From assembly GCF_001908205.1 (NCBI RefSeq), contig NZ_LGHL01000052.1, positions 56,917-120,916 of the forward strand: a DNA stretch of 64,000 nucleotides, read 5' to 3'. The first letter of the stretch is position 1; every line of letters starts with the position of its first letter. This document shows, piece after piece, positions 56,277-64,000 of the stretch. This DNA is from Bradyrhizobium sp. NAS80.1. GTDB lineage: Bacteria; Pseudomonadota; Alphaproteobacteria; Rhizobiales; Xanthobacteraceae. Both the position numbers and the translations under genes were made by a program. Under the pieces are notes generated by a model. It was not told the DNA's origin and ran no database searches. It saw nothing but the letters and a program-made list of their open reading frames with translations.

Positions 56277-57207
56277 TCAAAACGGGTACAAACGTGTGCA
56301 GTCGTCCGTTAAGAAGTCGGATTGAGCTGGGCCGAACTTGCGAGCGATCGCCATGGCAGTCTCCAGGAACAGGCACAAGAGTTCTCTGAGCCAGGCGAGG
56401 ATGCGGCGGAAGTTGTGGCCGACGGCTGAGAGGACGACGTTGGCGGCATCACCTGCGCGGCCTTTGAGGTAGCAGCGGCCGAGGTGGCCTTCGGCCTTCA
56501 TGTGGCCGATGATGGGCTCGATGGCGGAGCGGCGGCGCAGCTCGCGCTTGATGACACCGAAGACGCCGCGCTTCTGGCCGGAGATGAAGACCCGACGCGG
56601 ATTTTGCGCGTCATGGCCGCGGTATCCCTTGTCGACATAGGCCCGCTCGATCGGACAGTCGGTGAGTGTCTCGGTGCGATCGATGACGTCCCGCAGGGTG
56701 TGGCCATCGTACGGATTGTCGGGCATCGCGCTGGAGTGCAGCACGAACAGGCCGCCAGGAGCCCGGCGATTGTTGGTGACGATGGTCATGGCTGCGCAAT
56801 GCGCCGGCCTCGTGCGCCACCCGCAGGCTCTCGGCCAGCAGCAGTTCCAGCTTGTCGCCGAGCCGCTTGCGCCAATGGCTCAGGTCAGAACGCTCGTGCG
56901 GGAAAGCGTGCTGGAAGAACTCTTCACCGGTGAAGAACTGGAAATATGGGTCGTGGACCCAGCGCTCGCACACCCCCTCATCGGACAGCCCATAAATGTG
57001 CTTGAGCAGCAGCAGCCCGATCATGAAGCGGGTCTCGATCCCCGGCCGGCCGTTCTCGCTGTAAAGCGGAGCGATCTCGCCGTCGATCCAGTCCCAATCG
57101 ATCTTGCCGGCCAGCAGAACCAGCTCGTGCTTCATGTTGATGATCTGGTCCAGTCGCGCTCGGAACAGGTCATTCGATCCCGTCGTCTTGTGCTTCTTCG
57201 GCCGCAT
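56277..57207 (-). mobile_element. Internally deleted IS5-family transposase relic
   Basis: The N-terminal part (57207 to ~56790: MRPKKHKTTGSNDLFRARLDQIINMKHELV, RPGIETRFMIGLLLLKHIYGLSDEGVCERW) and the C-terminal part (~56789 to 56277: PYDGHTLRDVIDRTETLT, AYVDKGYRGHDAQ, SAIEPIIGHMKAEGHLGRC) belong to one IS5-type DDE transposase. They are joined near 56790 with the middle of the gene missing and the frame changed, so it is inactive. I could not define the inverted repeats. It sits between the integrase relic and the phage-like element. Confidence 0.8.
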
Positions 57208-57269
57208 CGTCCCCCTCCGATGCGCAACCGAATCATGGGCCGCCGCAAAAGGGAATCCACAAACGAATT

Positions 57270-57308
57270 TGCAGGGTTTGGCGGCCTCGACCTCCCAAAC
57301 CCTGCAAT
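57270..57308. repeat. Hairpin TTGCAGGGTTTGG/CCAAACCCTGCAA near the integrase
   Basis: Thirteen-base arms (57270-57282 and 57296-57308) pair perfectly around 13 bases. It lies 187 bp beyond the 3' end of the integrase gene, where an attachment site of the phage-like element is expected, and also just beyond the IS5 relic, so it might be an IS end. No terminator T-run follows. Confidence 0.4.
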
Positions 57309-57494
57309 CTCAAACCCTCTCAAATCCGAAAAACAGACTCCCCCTCAATCGCTTAGAGCCTTGTTCACGGGCGACTATCTAATTCTCGGCTATCTGTTTG
57401 ATTTTCCTATCCCGGTCTCGCAAACACCCTAGTTTTTGATCCGGCCTTTTCCGGCCACTTCCTGCGCATTTGCAAGACTGCAGGAGGGCTGCGT

Positions 57495-58673
57495 CTAGTC
57501 CTTTTCGCTCACCAGCCGCAGTCGTTTCTGGCCATCGGCGGCGACCTTCATCTGATCCTTGAAGCGCATGTAGTGTTCGACGTTCTGCCGGGTCATGCCG
57601 ATATCGTTGCCGATCTGGTCGACCGTGTAACCGAGCTCGGCGCGCGCCAGGATGCCGGTGCCGCGGAGCCCGTGAATGGTCGGATGGACAGCGTCCTCCG
57701 GATCGATGTCCCAGAAGTATTTCTTGACATGGCCGGCGACCCATTCCTTCCAGCGCTTGCAGAGTTGCTTGCCTTCCGGCGTGTCTTCGAGCCAGCGATT
57801 GAAGCGTGCCCGTAGCCCGTCCGGGGTATATTGAGCTCCCTTCGGCGAATAGAGATACAGGTCGTCGCGGTGATGCGCGATCGGCTTCTTCCAGCGAGAG
57901 TTGGTAAAGGTCACAGGCGTCTCAGCCCAGCGGTCCAATTCGAGTGCGTCGGCGGTCGCGAGCGGGATCAGGAACGCGCGCCGGCGTTTCTTGGTCTTCT
58001 TCGGTCGGCACCAGAGGCCGTGGCCGTCGCGGTGCTCCGGTCCCATCTGGATCATGTCGCTGCCGCGCTGGCAGGTCATGACGCCGAGGCGGCTCATGCG
58101 AACGAGGTCTGGCGAGGCGTGCAGGCGAACGTACTCGATCACCCATGCCGGCCACGGCACATGACCGCGGTCGAGGATCTCGAGGTTCTTGATCTTCTCG
58201 AAGGGATTGAGTTTGGCGAAGTTCAACGGAATCGCCCAGTCCCATATGGTACTGCCGACCGACAGCATCTGGTTTGCCATCACCGGCGTCTCTTTCATGG
58301 CGTCGCGCAGCGTTTGTACGGCGATCGGTTCGAGGCCTCGCACGGCGAGCAGCCCCCATCCTTCTCGGTCTTCGAAGCGGCGCATATGCACTTCGTAATT
58401 CGTCTGCGTGCCTTCGGAGAGGCGCCTGAATTCGTCGCTGCCACGGTAGCGCGTGATTAGGTCACCGATCGAGTTCGCGGGGTACGCTGTCGGCGGCGCC
58501 TTCTGACGTCTATCGACCTCGCGCCAGAATGCTGCCGGTTCGGTGACCGCGTTGGGCAGCTTAATGCGCTCGCTCTCGCGTTTGGTGCCGCGACCTGGAT
58601 TCCAGTAATAGTAGGTGTAGGTCTTTCCGTTCTTGGTACGGATAGACTTCTCGACGCCTTCAGGCAGCTTCAC
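57495..58673 (-). CDS. int: Tyrosine recombinase/integrase of the phage-like element
   Basis: 392 aa. The catalytic-domain residues are visible: Arg in CQRGSDM, His-x-x-Arg in HGLRGTG, and Tyr in NVEHYMRF, plus a substrate-arm region GKTYTYYYWNPGRG. It would integrate and excise the element to its right at a short att site. GTG at 58673 was chosen because it keeps only a 14-bp overlap with the upstream HTH-like gene; an ATG at 58724 would give 17 more residues. Confidence 0.9.
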   Translation of the reverse strand: MKLPEGVEKSIRTKNGKTYTYYYWNPGRGTKRESERIKLPNAVTEPAAFWREVDRRQKAPPTAYPANSIGDLITRYRGSDEFRRLSEGTQTNYEVHMRRFEDREGWGLLAVRGLEPIAVQTLRDAMKETPVMANQMLSVGSTIWDWAIPLNFAKLNPFEKIKNLEILDRGHVPWPAWVIEYVRLHASPDLVRMSRLGVMTCQRGSDMIQMGPEHRDGHGLWCRPKKTKKRRRAFLIPLATADALELDRWAETPVTFTNSRWKKPIAHHRDDLYLYSPKGAQYTPDGLRARFNRWLEDTPEGKQLCKRWKEWVAGHVKKYFWDIDPEDAVHPTIHGLRGTGILARAELGYTVDQIGNDIGMTRQNVEHYMRFKDQMKVAADGQKRLRLVSEKD

Positions 58674-58962
58674 GCCGTCGTCCCTTCTTCTTCCCAAGGT
58701 GCGCCGCTCCCCTGATGTAGGCATCGGGATTATCCGCCTCAGCCTCTGCCTTTCGGCCGGAGAGTCTACGGTCGACGTCCTCCCAACGCCAGCGGGGTGT
58801 TCCGGTCGGAAAGGTGTCGCAGGGCGGCGGTAGGCGGCCGTCCTTCACCCATTGATCCCAAGTATCTGGCGATATTTGCAATTCTGCCGCCCCAGTCTCC
58901 CGACCGACATAGGCCGGAGTCCGGTCACCAAGGAGAAGATTGGCGGTCTTACGCGCAGTCAT
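58660..58962 (-). CDS. Small DNA-binding-like protein next to the integrase (possible excisionase)
   Basis: 100 aa. A helix-turn-helix-like stretch (VGRETGAAELQISPDTWDQWVKDGRLPPPCDTFPTGTPRWRWEDVDRRL) resembles AlpA/excisionase-type winged HTH proteins that lie beside integrases. The Arg/Lys-rich C terminus is probably disordered. It overlaps the integrase start by 14 bp, so the two are co-translated. Confidence 0.65.
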   Translation of the reverse strand: MTARKTANLLLGDRTPAYVGRETGAAELQISPDTWDQWVKDGRLPPPCDTFPTGTPRWRWEDVDRRLSGRKAEAEADNPDAYIRGAAHLGKKKGRRREAA

Positions 58963-58990
58963 AGGCACACCTGTCGAGAACAAGCAGAGA

Positions 58991-59629
58991 TCAGGGCTCA
59001 AGGGATACGCCTCCGATCGGGACGGCCGCATCGACCCTTTCGGCCTGGCGGCAGTCATCACCGGATTTTTGCGCCTGGCTCAGCCAATCGAAATCGCGAT
59101 CGATCCAGCGGATGAGCTCGACCTTGGCATGGCCGACGATGCGGTCCTTGGGGGAGGGCTCGTAGTCCGCCACGTAGTGCTGGATGTACTCCGGCGCCAT
59201 GATCGCGAATTGCACCGCATATCGGTTGACCTGCCGGATCATCAGCGTCCTGGCGGCGAGGTCGCGCTTCAACGACGGGCAAAACTTCATCGAGTCGAGC
59301 GCGCATTCCCGGTGCAGCAGCGGCTCGACCTGGAGGATGCCCGTGGTGCTGCCGGGCGCAGCGTTGGTCCTGCCGCGGGCATGTGAAAGCGACACCTTGG
59401 TCCGGTTCTTCAGCGGCTTGCCGCAGAGGTCACAGAGCCCGCGCGCGATCACCTCGCGCTGGCGATCGGAGTGCGGCTTCCCGAATTGCGGTTTGCCGAT
59501 CCCCGGAGCGTGCTGCATGCGCAGCGCCAGCCCGCGGGCGTGCGGACAGACGCCGACGAACTGCCGCTCTTCGCCAGTCCAGGACACGGTGTAGGGCACC
59601 GCGGCGTTGCCGAAACATGCGATCTTCAT
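58991..59629 (-). CDS. Phage-type hypothetical zinc protein
   Basis: 212 aa beginning MKIACFGNAAVPYTVSWTGEERQFVGVCPHARGLALRMQH. It contains a CxxC (GLCDLCGKPLKNRTKVSLSHAR), then HRECALDSMKFCPSLKRDLA, a likely zinc-binding module similar to those in phage HNH-associated proteins, but the His/Asn catalytic pattern is not clear. Its ATG overlaps the stop of the HerA-like gene (ATGA). The role is unknown; packaging or replication is possible from context. Confidence 0.65.
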   Translation of the reverse strand: MKIACFGNAAVPYTVSWTGEERQFVGVCPHARGLALRMQHAPGIGKPQFGKPHSDRQREVIARGLCDLCGKPLKNRTKVSLSHARGRTNAAPGSTTGILQVEPLLHRECALDSMKFCPSLKRDLAARTLMIRQVNRYAVQFAIMAPEYIQHYVADYEPSPKDRIVGHAKVELIRWIDRDFDWLSQAQKSGDDCRQAERVDAAVPIGGVSLEP

Positions 59630-61184
59630 GCTGCGAACAGCCACTCCGCCGCGCGGACGTGGTCTTTCTCGGGGTAGCGGATGAGGTCTTTGGTGCGCAG
59701 CGCGCTGCGGGGGTTGGTGTAGCTGGTCGAGCTCGCTGAATACTGCGCACCATCCGCGGCGACCGAGTTCGGCACCGCGCGCGGATAGTGGCGAGCAATG
59801 GATGCCAGGATGCGTGCTTCCGGCCCGGGGAGATTGCCGAGAACGAAGTCGAGCAGCGAGCCATTCAGCTTGATCTCGACCGCCTTCGCGAGGCCGGCGG
59901 CGGTGATGGAGAGGCGGTCAGCCACGGGATAGTCGATCAGCCCGGCGGTCTTCAGCGCGCTGCGCGGGTTGGTGTAGGACGTTGAGGATGGGCTATAGCC
60001 GGCCAGCCAGGCGATCTGCGCGTTCGAGGGCTGGTCGTGGCCGAGCCGCCGCCATGTCGCCAGCGAATTGATGATGCGCTGCTGCGGCCCGGCAGGGTAC
60101 CATCGCCGCTCGCCGCCGGCGTTGGCGCGCGACCGCTTGAGGCGGGCGCGGGTTTCGGGGTTGGGGCCGTGACTGGTGGCACGACAGGCGAGCCCGATTG
60201 GTTGAACTCAAGGATCTCGGCGGCGACATTCCCGTCGAAGGAAGCGGTGAAGTTTCGGACAGTCGAGCGGAGCTGCTCCTTCAGCGCCTCGTATCCGACC
60301 TTGGCCTGGCTAGCTGCCTCCCAGAAGCCGCGCTCGTAACCGCGTCGGTCGGCCGCGGCGATCGCGGCAGCATCCGGTTGGGTTTGAACGACGGAGCTGC
60401 GCGCCGGCTTGGCTAACTCCGCGGTCAGCCGCGCGATCTCCGCCCGCAGCCGCACCGGATCCTCGCTCTCGACCTGCTTGACGGCGTCGCCGATGATGGC
60501 GCGGAGCCGCTCGCGATCGACGGCCGCGGTCTTGACCTGCTGGTCGGCCATGTCGCCAGTCGGCGTCGCGGAATTGTCGTAGGTCGAGATCTTCGGAAAC
60601 TGCCGGAGCTCGGCCACCTGGGCCTCGCCGGAGCAGATCCAGCCGGAGCCAGTCTTCAGCGACGCCAGCGACGTCGAGACGCTCTCGAAGGTGGCCTTGT
60701 CGACGTTCGCCTTAAGCCACTTCTTGACCGGCTCTTGGTCCGCCGGCGCCGTCAGCCGGTGCGCGATGATGGTGTCGCAGCTGCCGAGCACGGCGTTGTG
60801 CAGGGCCTGCGTACGCTGGGTCAGCACCATCATCCGGATGCCTTTGGATCGGCCCGCGGTGGCCAGCTTCTTGGCGTTGTGGATGGCGAGGTTCTCGGCG
60901 CCGATGCCGGCGCGCTCCTTCGGCGCGAATTCGTGGGCCTCCTCGATCACGAGATAGACGACGCCGCGCATGGAGCGCATCAACGCCGGCACGAAGGCGT
61001 TGAAAAACTCCTGCAGTCCGCCGTGCTTGAAGTCGGCCATGTCGATGATGGACAGCGGCAGCGCTCCGGTGCCGACGAGCGCGCCGATCGCTTTGCCGGC
61101 GGACTCGTGCAGCGAGACATGTCCACGAGGACCGCCGAGGATGTGAAAGGCGACCTCGGCTCGTTCCAGGTCTATCTCAGCCAA
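59626..61184 (-). pseudogene. HerA/DUF87-like ATPase with lost N terminus and a frameshift
   Basis: What remains begins near FHILGGPRGHVSLHESAGKAIGALVGTG. It includes VVYLVIEEAHEFAPKER (Walker B), MVLTQRTQALHNAVLGSCDT and a Ser/Ala-rich linker. The P-loop that should precede the GGPRG block is missing. At about 60105-60120 one base is lacking: the true continuation (AERRWYPAGPQQRIINSL, then two repeats of ...YSASSTSYTNPRSALKT) lies in another frame, ending at 59626. A tandem winged-helix-like C terminus is therefore seen. Both defects suggest decay, though the shift may be a sequencing error. Confidence 0.78.
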
Positions 61185-62096
61185 TCAGGGAAATACGTCC
61201 GAGGCGCATGGGTTCGCAGTTCGGAATCTATCGGAGGCGATGAACTCAACCTCTTCGCCTATGGTCTCACCGGCAATCACCGTGCCACCAGAGAGGTCTT
61301 CGACCGAGCCCGCGAATTCGTCGGGCTGGACAACTCCCGCCCGGAGACGCCGGAACAGGCGCGCCGCCGCGAAGAATTGGCAGCCGATCGCGCCGCGAAG
61401 CGCGAGGCGGATGAGCGGCGGGCTCAGGAGCACGAGGCCGAGCGCCAGCAAAACGCAGCCCTGCTGTGGAGCGAGAGCGCGCCGATCGCTGGGACGCATG
61501 CCGAGGCCTACCTGATCGCCCGCGGCATCCCGGTGCCCCCGGGCGGATGGGATGCCTGCCTCGGTTTCCATCCGCGCGTGATCTACGACCTCGACACCTC
61601 ACTCGCATTCCCGACGTTGGTCTGCCGGGTCGATGACGCCTTCGAGGAGATCACCGCGGTTTGGAAGATCCACCTCGATCCGAGGAAGCCGAGCAAGGCG
61701 GCCGTCGCCAATGCCAAGATCGGCGCCGGCGTCGCCGCGGGCGGGGCGGCCGCGCATATCGGTATGGCCGAGGGAGTCGAGACCGCGCTCGCGGCGCGCG
61801 CGCTGGTCAAATACCGCTATCCGGTGTGGGCCGGGCTCAGCACCAGCGGTGTCGGCGGGTTCGAGGTGCCGCTCGGTGTCGAGCACATCACCAGTTTCCC
61901 CGACGGCGACCGGCCGTGGCGCAAGCAGAACAACGACCTGGTGCTGGCCGAGCCGCCAGGGCGGGCCGCCGTGCGCAGGCTGCGTGAACGCATGGTGGCG
62001 ATCGGGATCCGCCACGACAGCCAACCGGAGCCCCGCATCCGAACCGATTATCTCGACATCTGGAACGCGCGGAAGCGCTTGGAGGAGCGCGCTTGA
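61119..62096 (+). CDS. TOPRIM-type primase, 5' truncated
   Basis: From ATG 61119 there are 325 aa. It starts within a primase-like domain (GDLGSFQVYLSQSGKYVRGAWV...GGDELNLFAYGLTG), followed by a charged helix and a TOPRIM-like part (MAEGVETALAARALVKYRYPVWAGLSTSGVGGFEVPLGVEHITSFPDGDRPWR). The zinc-binding and N-terminal primase part is missing, at the same place where the HerA-like gene loses its start. It would prime element replication with the adjacent DnaB-type helicase. It overlaps that gene by 4 bp. Confidence 0.72.
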   Translation: MSTRTAEDVKGDLGSFQVYLSQSGKYVRGAWVRSSESIGGDELNLFAYGLTGNHRATREVFDRAREFVGLDNSRPETPEQARRREELAADRAAKREADERRAQEHEAERQQNAALLWSESAPIAGTHAEAYLIARGIPVPPGGWDACLGFHPRVIYDLDTSLAFPTLVCRVDDAFEEITAVWKIHLDPRKPSKAAVANAKIGAGVAAGGAAAHIGMAEGVETALAARALVKYRYPVWAGLSTSGVGGFEVPLGVEHITSFPDGDRPWRKQNNDLVLAEPPGRAAVRRLRERMVAIGIRHDSQPEPRIRTDYLDIWNARKRLEERA

Positions 62097-63514
62097 CGAA
62101 CCAAGAAACGACACCGCGCGCGCTGCGCAATATCCGCGCCGAAGAGGCCATTATCGGCAAGATCATCGGGTCGGCGGAGGCCTACTGGCAGGTGTCCGAC
62201 TATGTGTCGGCCGAGCATTTCGTCGTTCCGCACCACCGCGCCATCTTCGCCGCGGTCGCGGAATGCTGCGAGACCGCCGGCGGCCCGGCGCTGAGCCTGC
62301 TGGAGTCGAAACTGCCCCAGGAGTTCGAGGGCGTCGGCGCGGTCGAAGCGGTGCTCCAGATCCTGATCGAGAAGGCCTCCGACGTCAGCAGCGCGCTCGA
62401 CTTCGTCGACGACGTCGTCATGGCTTGGCGCGAGCGGATGGGCATCGAGCTCGGCCGGCGCGCGTCGGATCAGAGCAAGGGATATGAGGACCGGCGTACG
62501 TCAGTCGAGGAGCTGTTCCGAAAGATTGACGACCAGGATCGGGCAAAGCATCCCGTGAAGGTCGGCGAAGCCGCGCGCAATGCGATAGCGAGCGCTTCGG
62601 AAGCCTATCAGCACCAAGGCAAGAAGACGGTTGGTGTCCTGACGAAGATCCCCCAGATTGACCAAGTGATCGGTCCTCAGGTCGGCGGGACGGCTATCAT
62701 CCTGGCGGCACCGTCCGGGCATGGCAAATCCGCGCTGATGTCGCAGATCATGCGCGCTAACGCCGGGCCGTCGCTCGACCCGTCCAGCGTCTATCCCTCT
62801 CTTCTGCTCAGCCTCGAGATGTCGACAAAGCAGGTTGGGTACCGGGATCTCGCCGCGATGACCGGAGTCTCCGTCAGGAAACAGATCACCGGTGAGATGA
62901 GCCAAAAGGAGTTCCAGGATCTCATGACGGCACGCGATCGGCTCGACGCTATGCCGATCTATGTCCAGGACCGCAGCCGGCTCACGACTTCACAGATCGA
63001 GAAGGGATGCCGCATCGCTGTCCGCCGCTACGGCGTCAAGCAAATCGGCATCGATCACCTCAAGCTGATCCAGCCGGAGAAGGAGCATTGGAACATCGTC
63101 CGCACGATTGAGCATGCGACCGCGGCGTTTAAGGCATTGGCGAAGGAGCTTGACGTCGTGATTTGGCAGTTGGCGCAGATCACGCGCGACGGCCAGAAGG
63201 CGGCGAGCTGGCACTATCGGTCCGGCGATATCTACGGCGGCGGTCTTGTGATCGAGAACGCCGACGTCGTGCTCGGCCTCGTCATCCCCAAAGTCTGGTT
63301 GCGCGAAAACAAGCCGGAGGAGCCGAGTGATCAGAAGCCGCAGTTGCGGGAGCCGTTCGATGCTTGGCGCAGGAACATGGAAATCTGGACCGACAAGGCC
63401 GAGTTCGCAGCCTTCAAGGCTCGGAGCGGTGTTGGCGAGACGTGGAAACAGATTGCGTTCGATGGTCCCAGCATGACCTTCGGTGACGCCGAGCGCGAAG
63501 AGATCCCATTTTAG
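62093..63514 (+). CDS. DnaB-type replicative helicase
   Basis: 473 aa. The N-terminal domain (LRNIRAEEAIIGKIIGSAEAY, FVVPHHRAIFAAVAECCE) is DnaB-like. The RecA core follows with Walker A LAAPSGHGKSAL (~204-215), LLLSLEMSTKQV, IGIDHLKLIQPE (Walker B) and VIWQLAQITRDG. TTG at 62093 overlaps the primase stop (TTGA) and follows GGAGGAG. A replication module of a phage or satellite element; it probably loads with the TOPRIM primase. Confidence 0.9.
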   Translation: MTNQETTPRALRNIRAEEAIIGKIIGSAEAYWQVSDYVSAEHFVVPHHRAIFAAVAECCETAGGPALSLLESKLPQEFEGVGAVEAVLQILIEKASDVSSALDFVDDVVMAWRERMGIELGRRASDQSKGYEDRRTSVEELFRKIDDQDRAKHPVKVGEAARNAIASASEAYQHQGKKTVGVLTKIPQIDQVIGPQVGGTAIILAAPSGHGKSALMSQIMRANAGPSLDPSSVYPSLLLSLEMSTKQVGYRDLAAMTGVSVRKQITGEMSQKEFQDLMTARDRLDAMPIYVQDRSRLTTSQIEKGCRIAVRRYGVKQIGIDHLKLIQPEKEHWNIVRTIEHATAAFKALAKELDVVIWQLAQITRDGQKAASWHYRSGDIYGGGLVIENADVVLGLVIPKVWLRENKPEEPSDQKPQLREPFDAWRRNMEIWTDKAEFAAFKARSGVGETWKQIAFDGPSMTFGDAEREEIPF

Positions 63515-63634
63515 CGGTTGGCCGCCGATGCACCAGCCCGCCTTCAGCGGACGAGCCGGTTTTAGCAAGTGGTGTATGGGTCAAACGCCGCCGGCAGATC
63601 ACGCCAGGATGCTTCTGATCGGAGGACTCAGAAG

Positions 63635-63802
63635 ATGGCATTGAGGACACGTCGGTCGTTCACCCGAGCAACGCGCGGCTTGTTCGGCAGCATCGGCCTT
63701 ATGGCGTCCATCATAACCGGTGAGTTCGTAGCGCACGATTCGAGCCCCCAGCTTGGAACTTTGGATCACGGGAGTCCGGCCAAACGCAACGCTTTTGGCT
63801 AG
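63635..63802 (+). CDS. Small hypothetical protein (55 aa)
   Basis: MALRTRRSFTRATRGLFGSIG with a hydrophobic stretch (FGSIGLMASIITGEFV) reads like a short exported or membrane peptide. GGAGG nine bases before ATG 63635 is strong. I do not recognise it. An AAGCGGAC motif lies downstream near 63831, as in the repeats at 10646 and 15517. Confidence 0.45.
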   Translation: MALRTRRSFTRATRGLFGSIGLMASIITGEFVAHDSSPQLGTLDHGSPAKRNAFG

Positions 63803-64000
63803 GTCGCGGTTCGGCGCTTACGGGCAGAAGCGGACATCAACCTGCCGACAATCCCTGATGAATCCGTCGAAAATGACCCTGGCTGTGTAGAAACACGAAA
63901 GATCGAAACGCGGCGAGAATTACATTCTTCATTTCGTGCTTTAAGTTGAGCGCGCTTGCGAGTTCGGGCGGTAAGAGGGAAGTGGACGAATAACTTATTC
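63803..64000. other. Right end of window, no gene seen
   Basis: No supported coding frame. It contains a GAAGCGGACAT motif near 63830, related to the repeats in the cyclase region; otherwise I see nothing in it. Confidence 0.5.

Noticed and set aside
60735..61118. Longer primase frame running back to 60735
   Set aside because: This part is antisense to the HerA-like gene and does not look like primase; the in-frame ATG at 61119 follows the junction.
1..64000. CRISPR arrays, rRNA and tRNA genes
   Set aside because: No regularly spaced repeats with spacers and no cloverleaf or rRNA-like sequence were seen on reading. A dedicated RNA search was not possible here.

Overview
The window is GC-rich DNA from an alphaproteobacterium, most likely a Hyphomicrobiales (rhizobial, Bradyrhizobium/Mesorhizobium-type) strain. 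The reasons are the gene families: a LuxI-type AHL synthase, ArdC, DUF736, a DUF6499-DUF2285 FseA-like regulator, an RdfS-like HTH protein, TraF, an RlxS/DUF3363 relaxase and a complete trb conjugation operon followed by a DUF2274 gene. This is the backbone of a quorum-sensing-controlled integrative and conjugative element (ICE) of the kind known from rhizobia.

Layout. (1) 1-10.6 kb is the ICE control and processing region: the 3' end of an AHL synthase, an isochorismatase-fold protein, ArdC, a ParB-like protein, DUF736 plus a DUF736 relic, then fseA-like, rdfS-like, traF and the relaxase. (2) 10.6-17 kb is an inserted block: a frameshifted adenylate-cyclase/AAA/TPR gene between two copies of a roughly 70-bp repeat, one copy split by an intact IS3-family element, followed by a Fic protein with a striking operator array. 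(3) 17.4-29.4 kb holds traG, a CopG-like gene, trbBCDEJLFGI and a DUF2274 gene. trbE carries a one-base shift in a G run.

(4) 29.4-56.2 kb is the cargo and the most interesting part. Two long operons diverge from a 434-bp region with a palindrome. The leftward operon encodes a ClpB-like AAA+ ATPase, a NrdG-type radical SAM protein, a 2090-aa zinc-ribbon/(pseudo)kinase/superfamily-1 helicase/Vsr-like nuclease protein and a coiled-coil MSGPK protein. The rightward operon encodes a sigma-factor-like protein, a small regulator, an ImmA/IrrE-UvrD-Cas4/AddB-like fusion (broken by two shifts), a three-repeat multiubiquitin protein, a DUF6791-ThiF E1 enzyme, a Cys-rich DUF6527 protein and a YhaO/YhaN (SbcD/SbcC-like) pair. 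I infer that these are two linked, poorly described genome-defence or DNA-processing systems, one built on ubiquitin-like chemistry. A PLD-like protein, a DUF2971 protein and an HNH-like protein flank them.

(5) 56-57.2 kb is a scar: a truncated phage-type integrase and an internally deleted IS5-family transposase. (6) 57.5-63.8 kb is a second, phage-like or satellite element: tyrosine integrase, small HTH-like gene, a zinc protein, HerA-like ATPase, TOPRIM primase and DnaB-type helicase. The HerA and primase genes have both lost their 5' ends where they meet.

Six single-base disruptions occur in otherwise well-conserved genes (near 12.11, 23.32, 43.77, 45.90, 49.28 and 60.11 kb). They could be assembly indels or real decay, and every functional inference about those genes depends on this. 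I saw no rRNA or tRNA gene and no CRISPR array.
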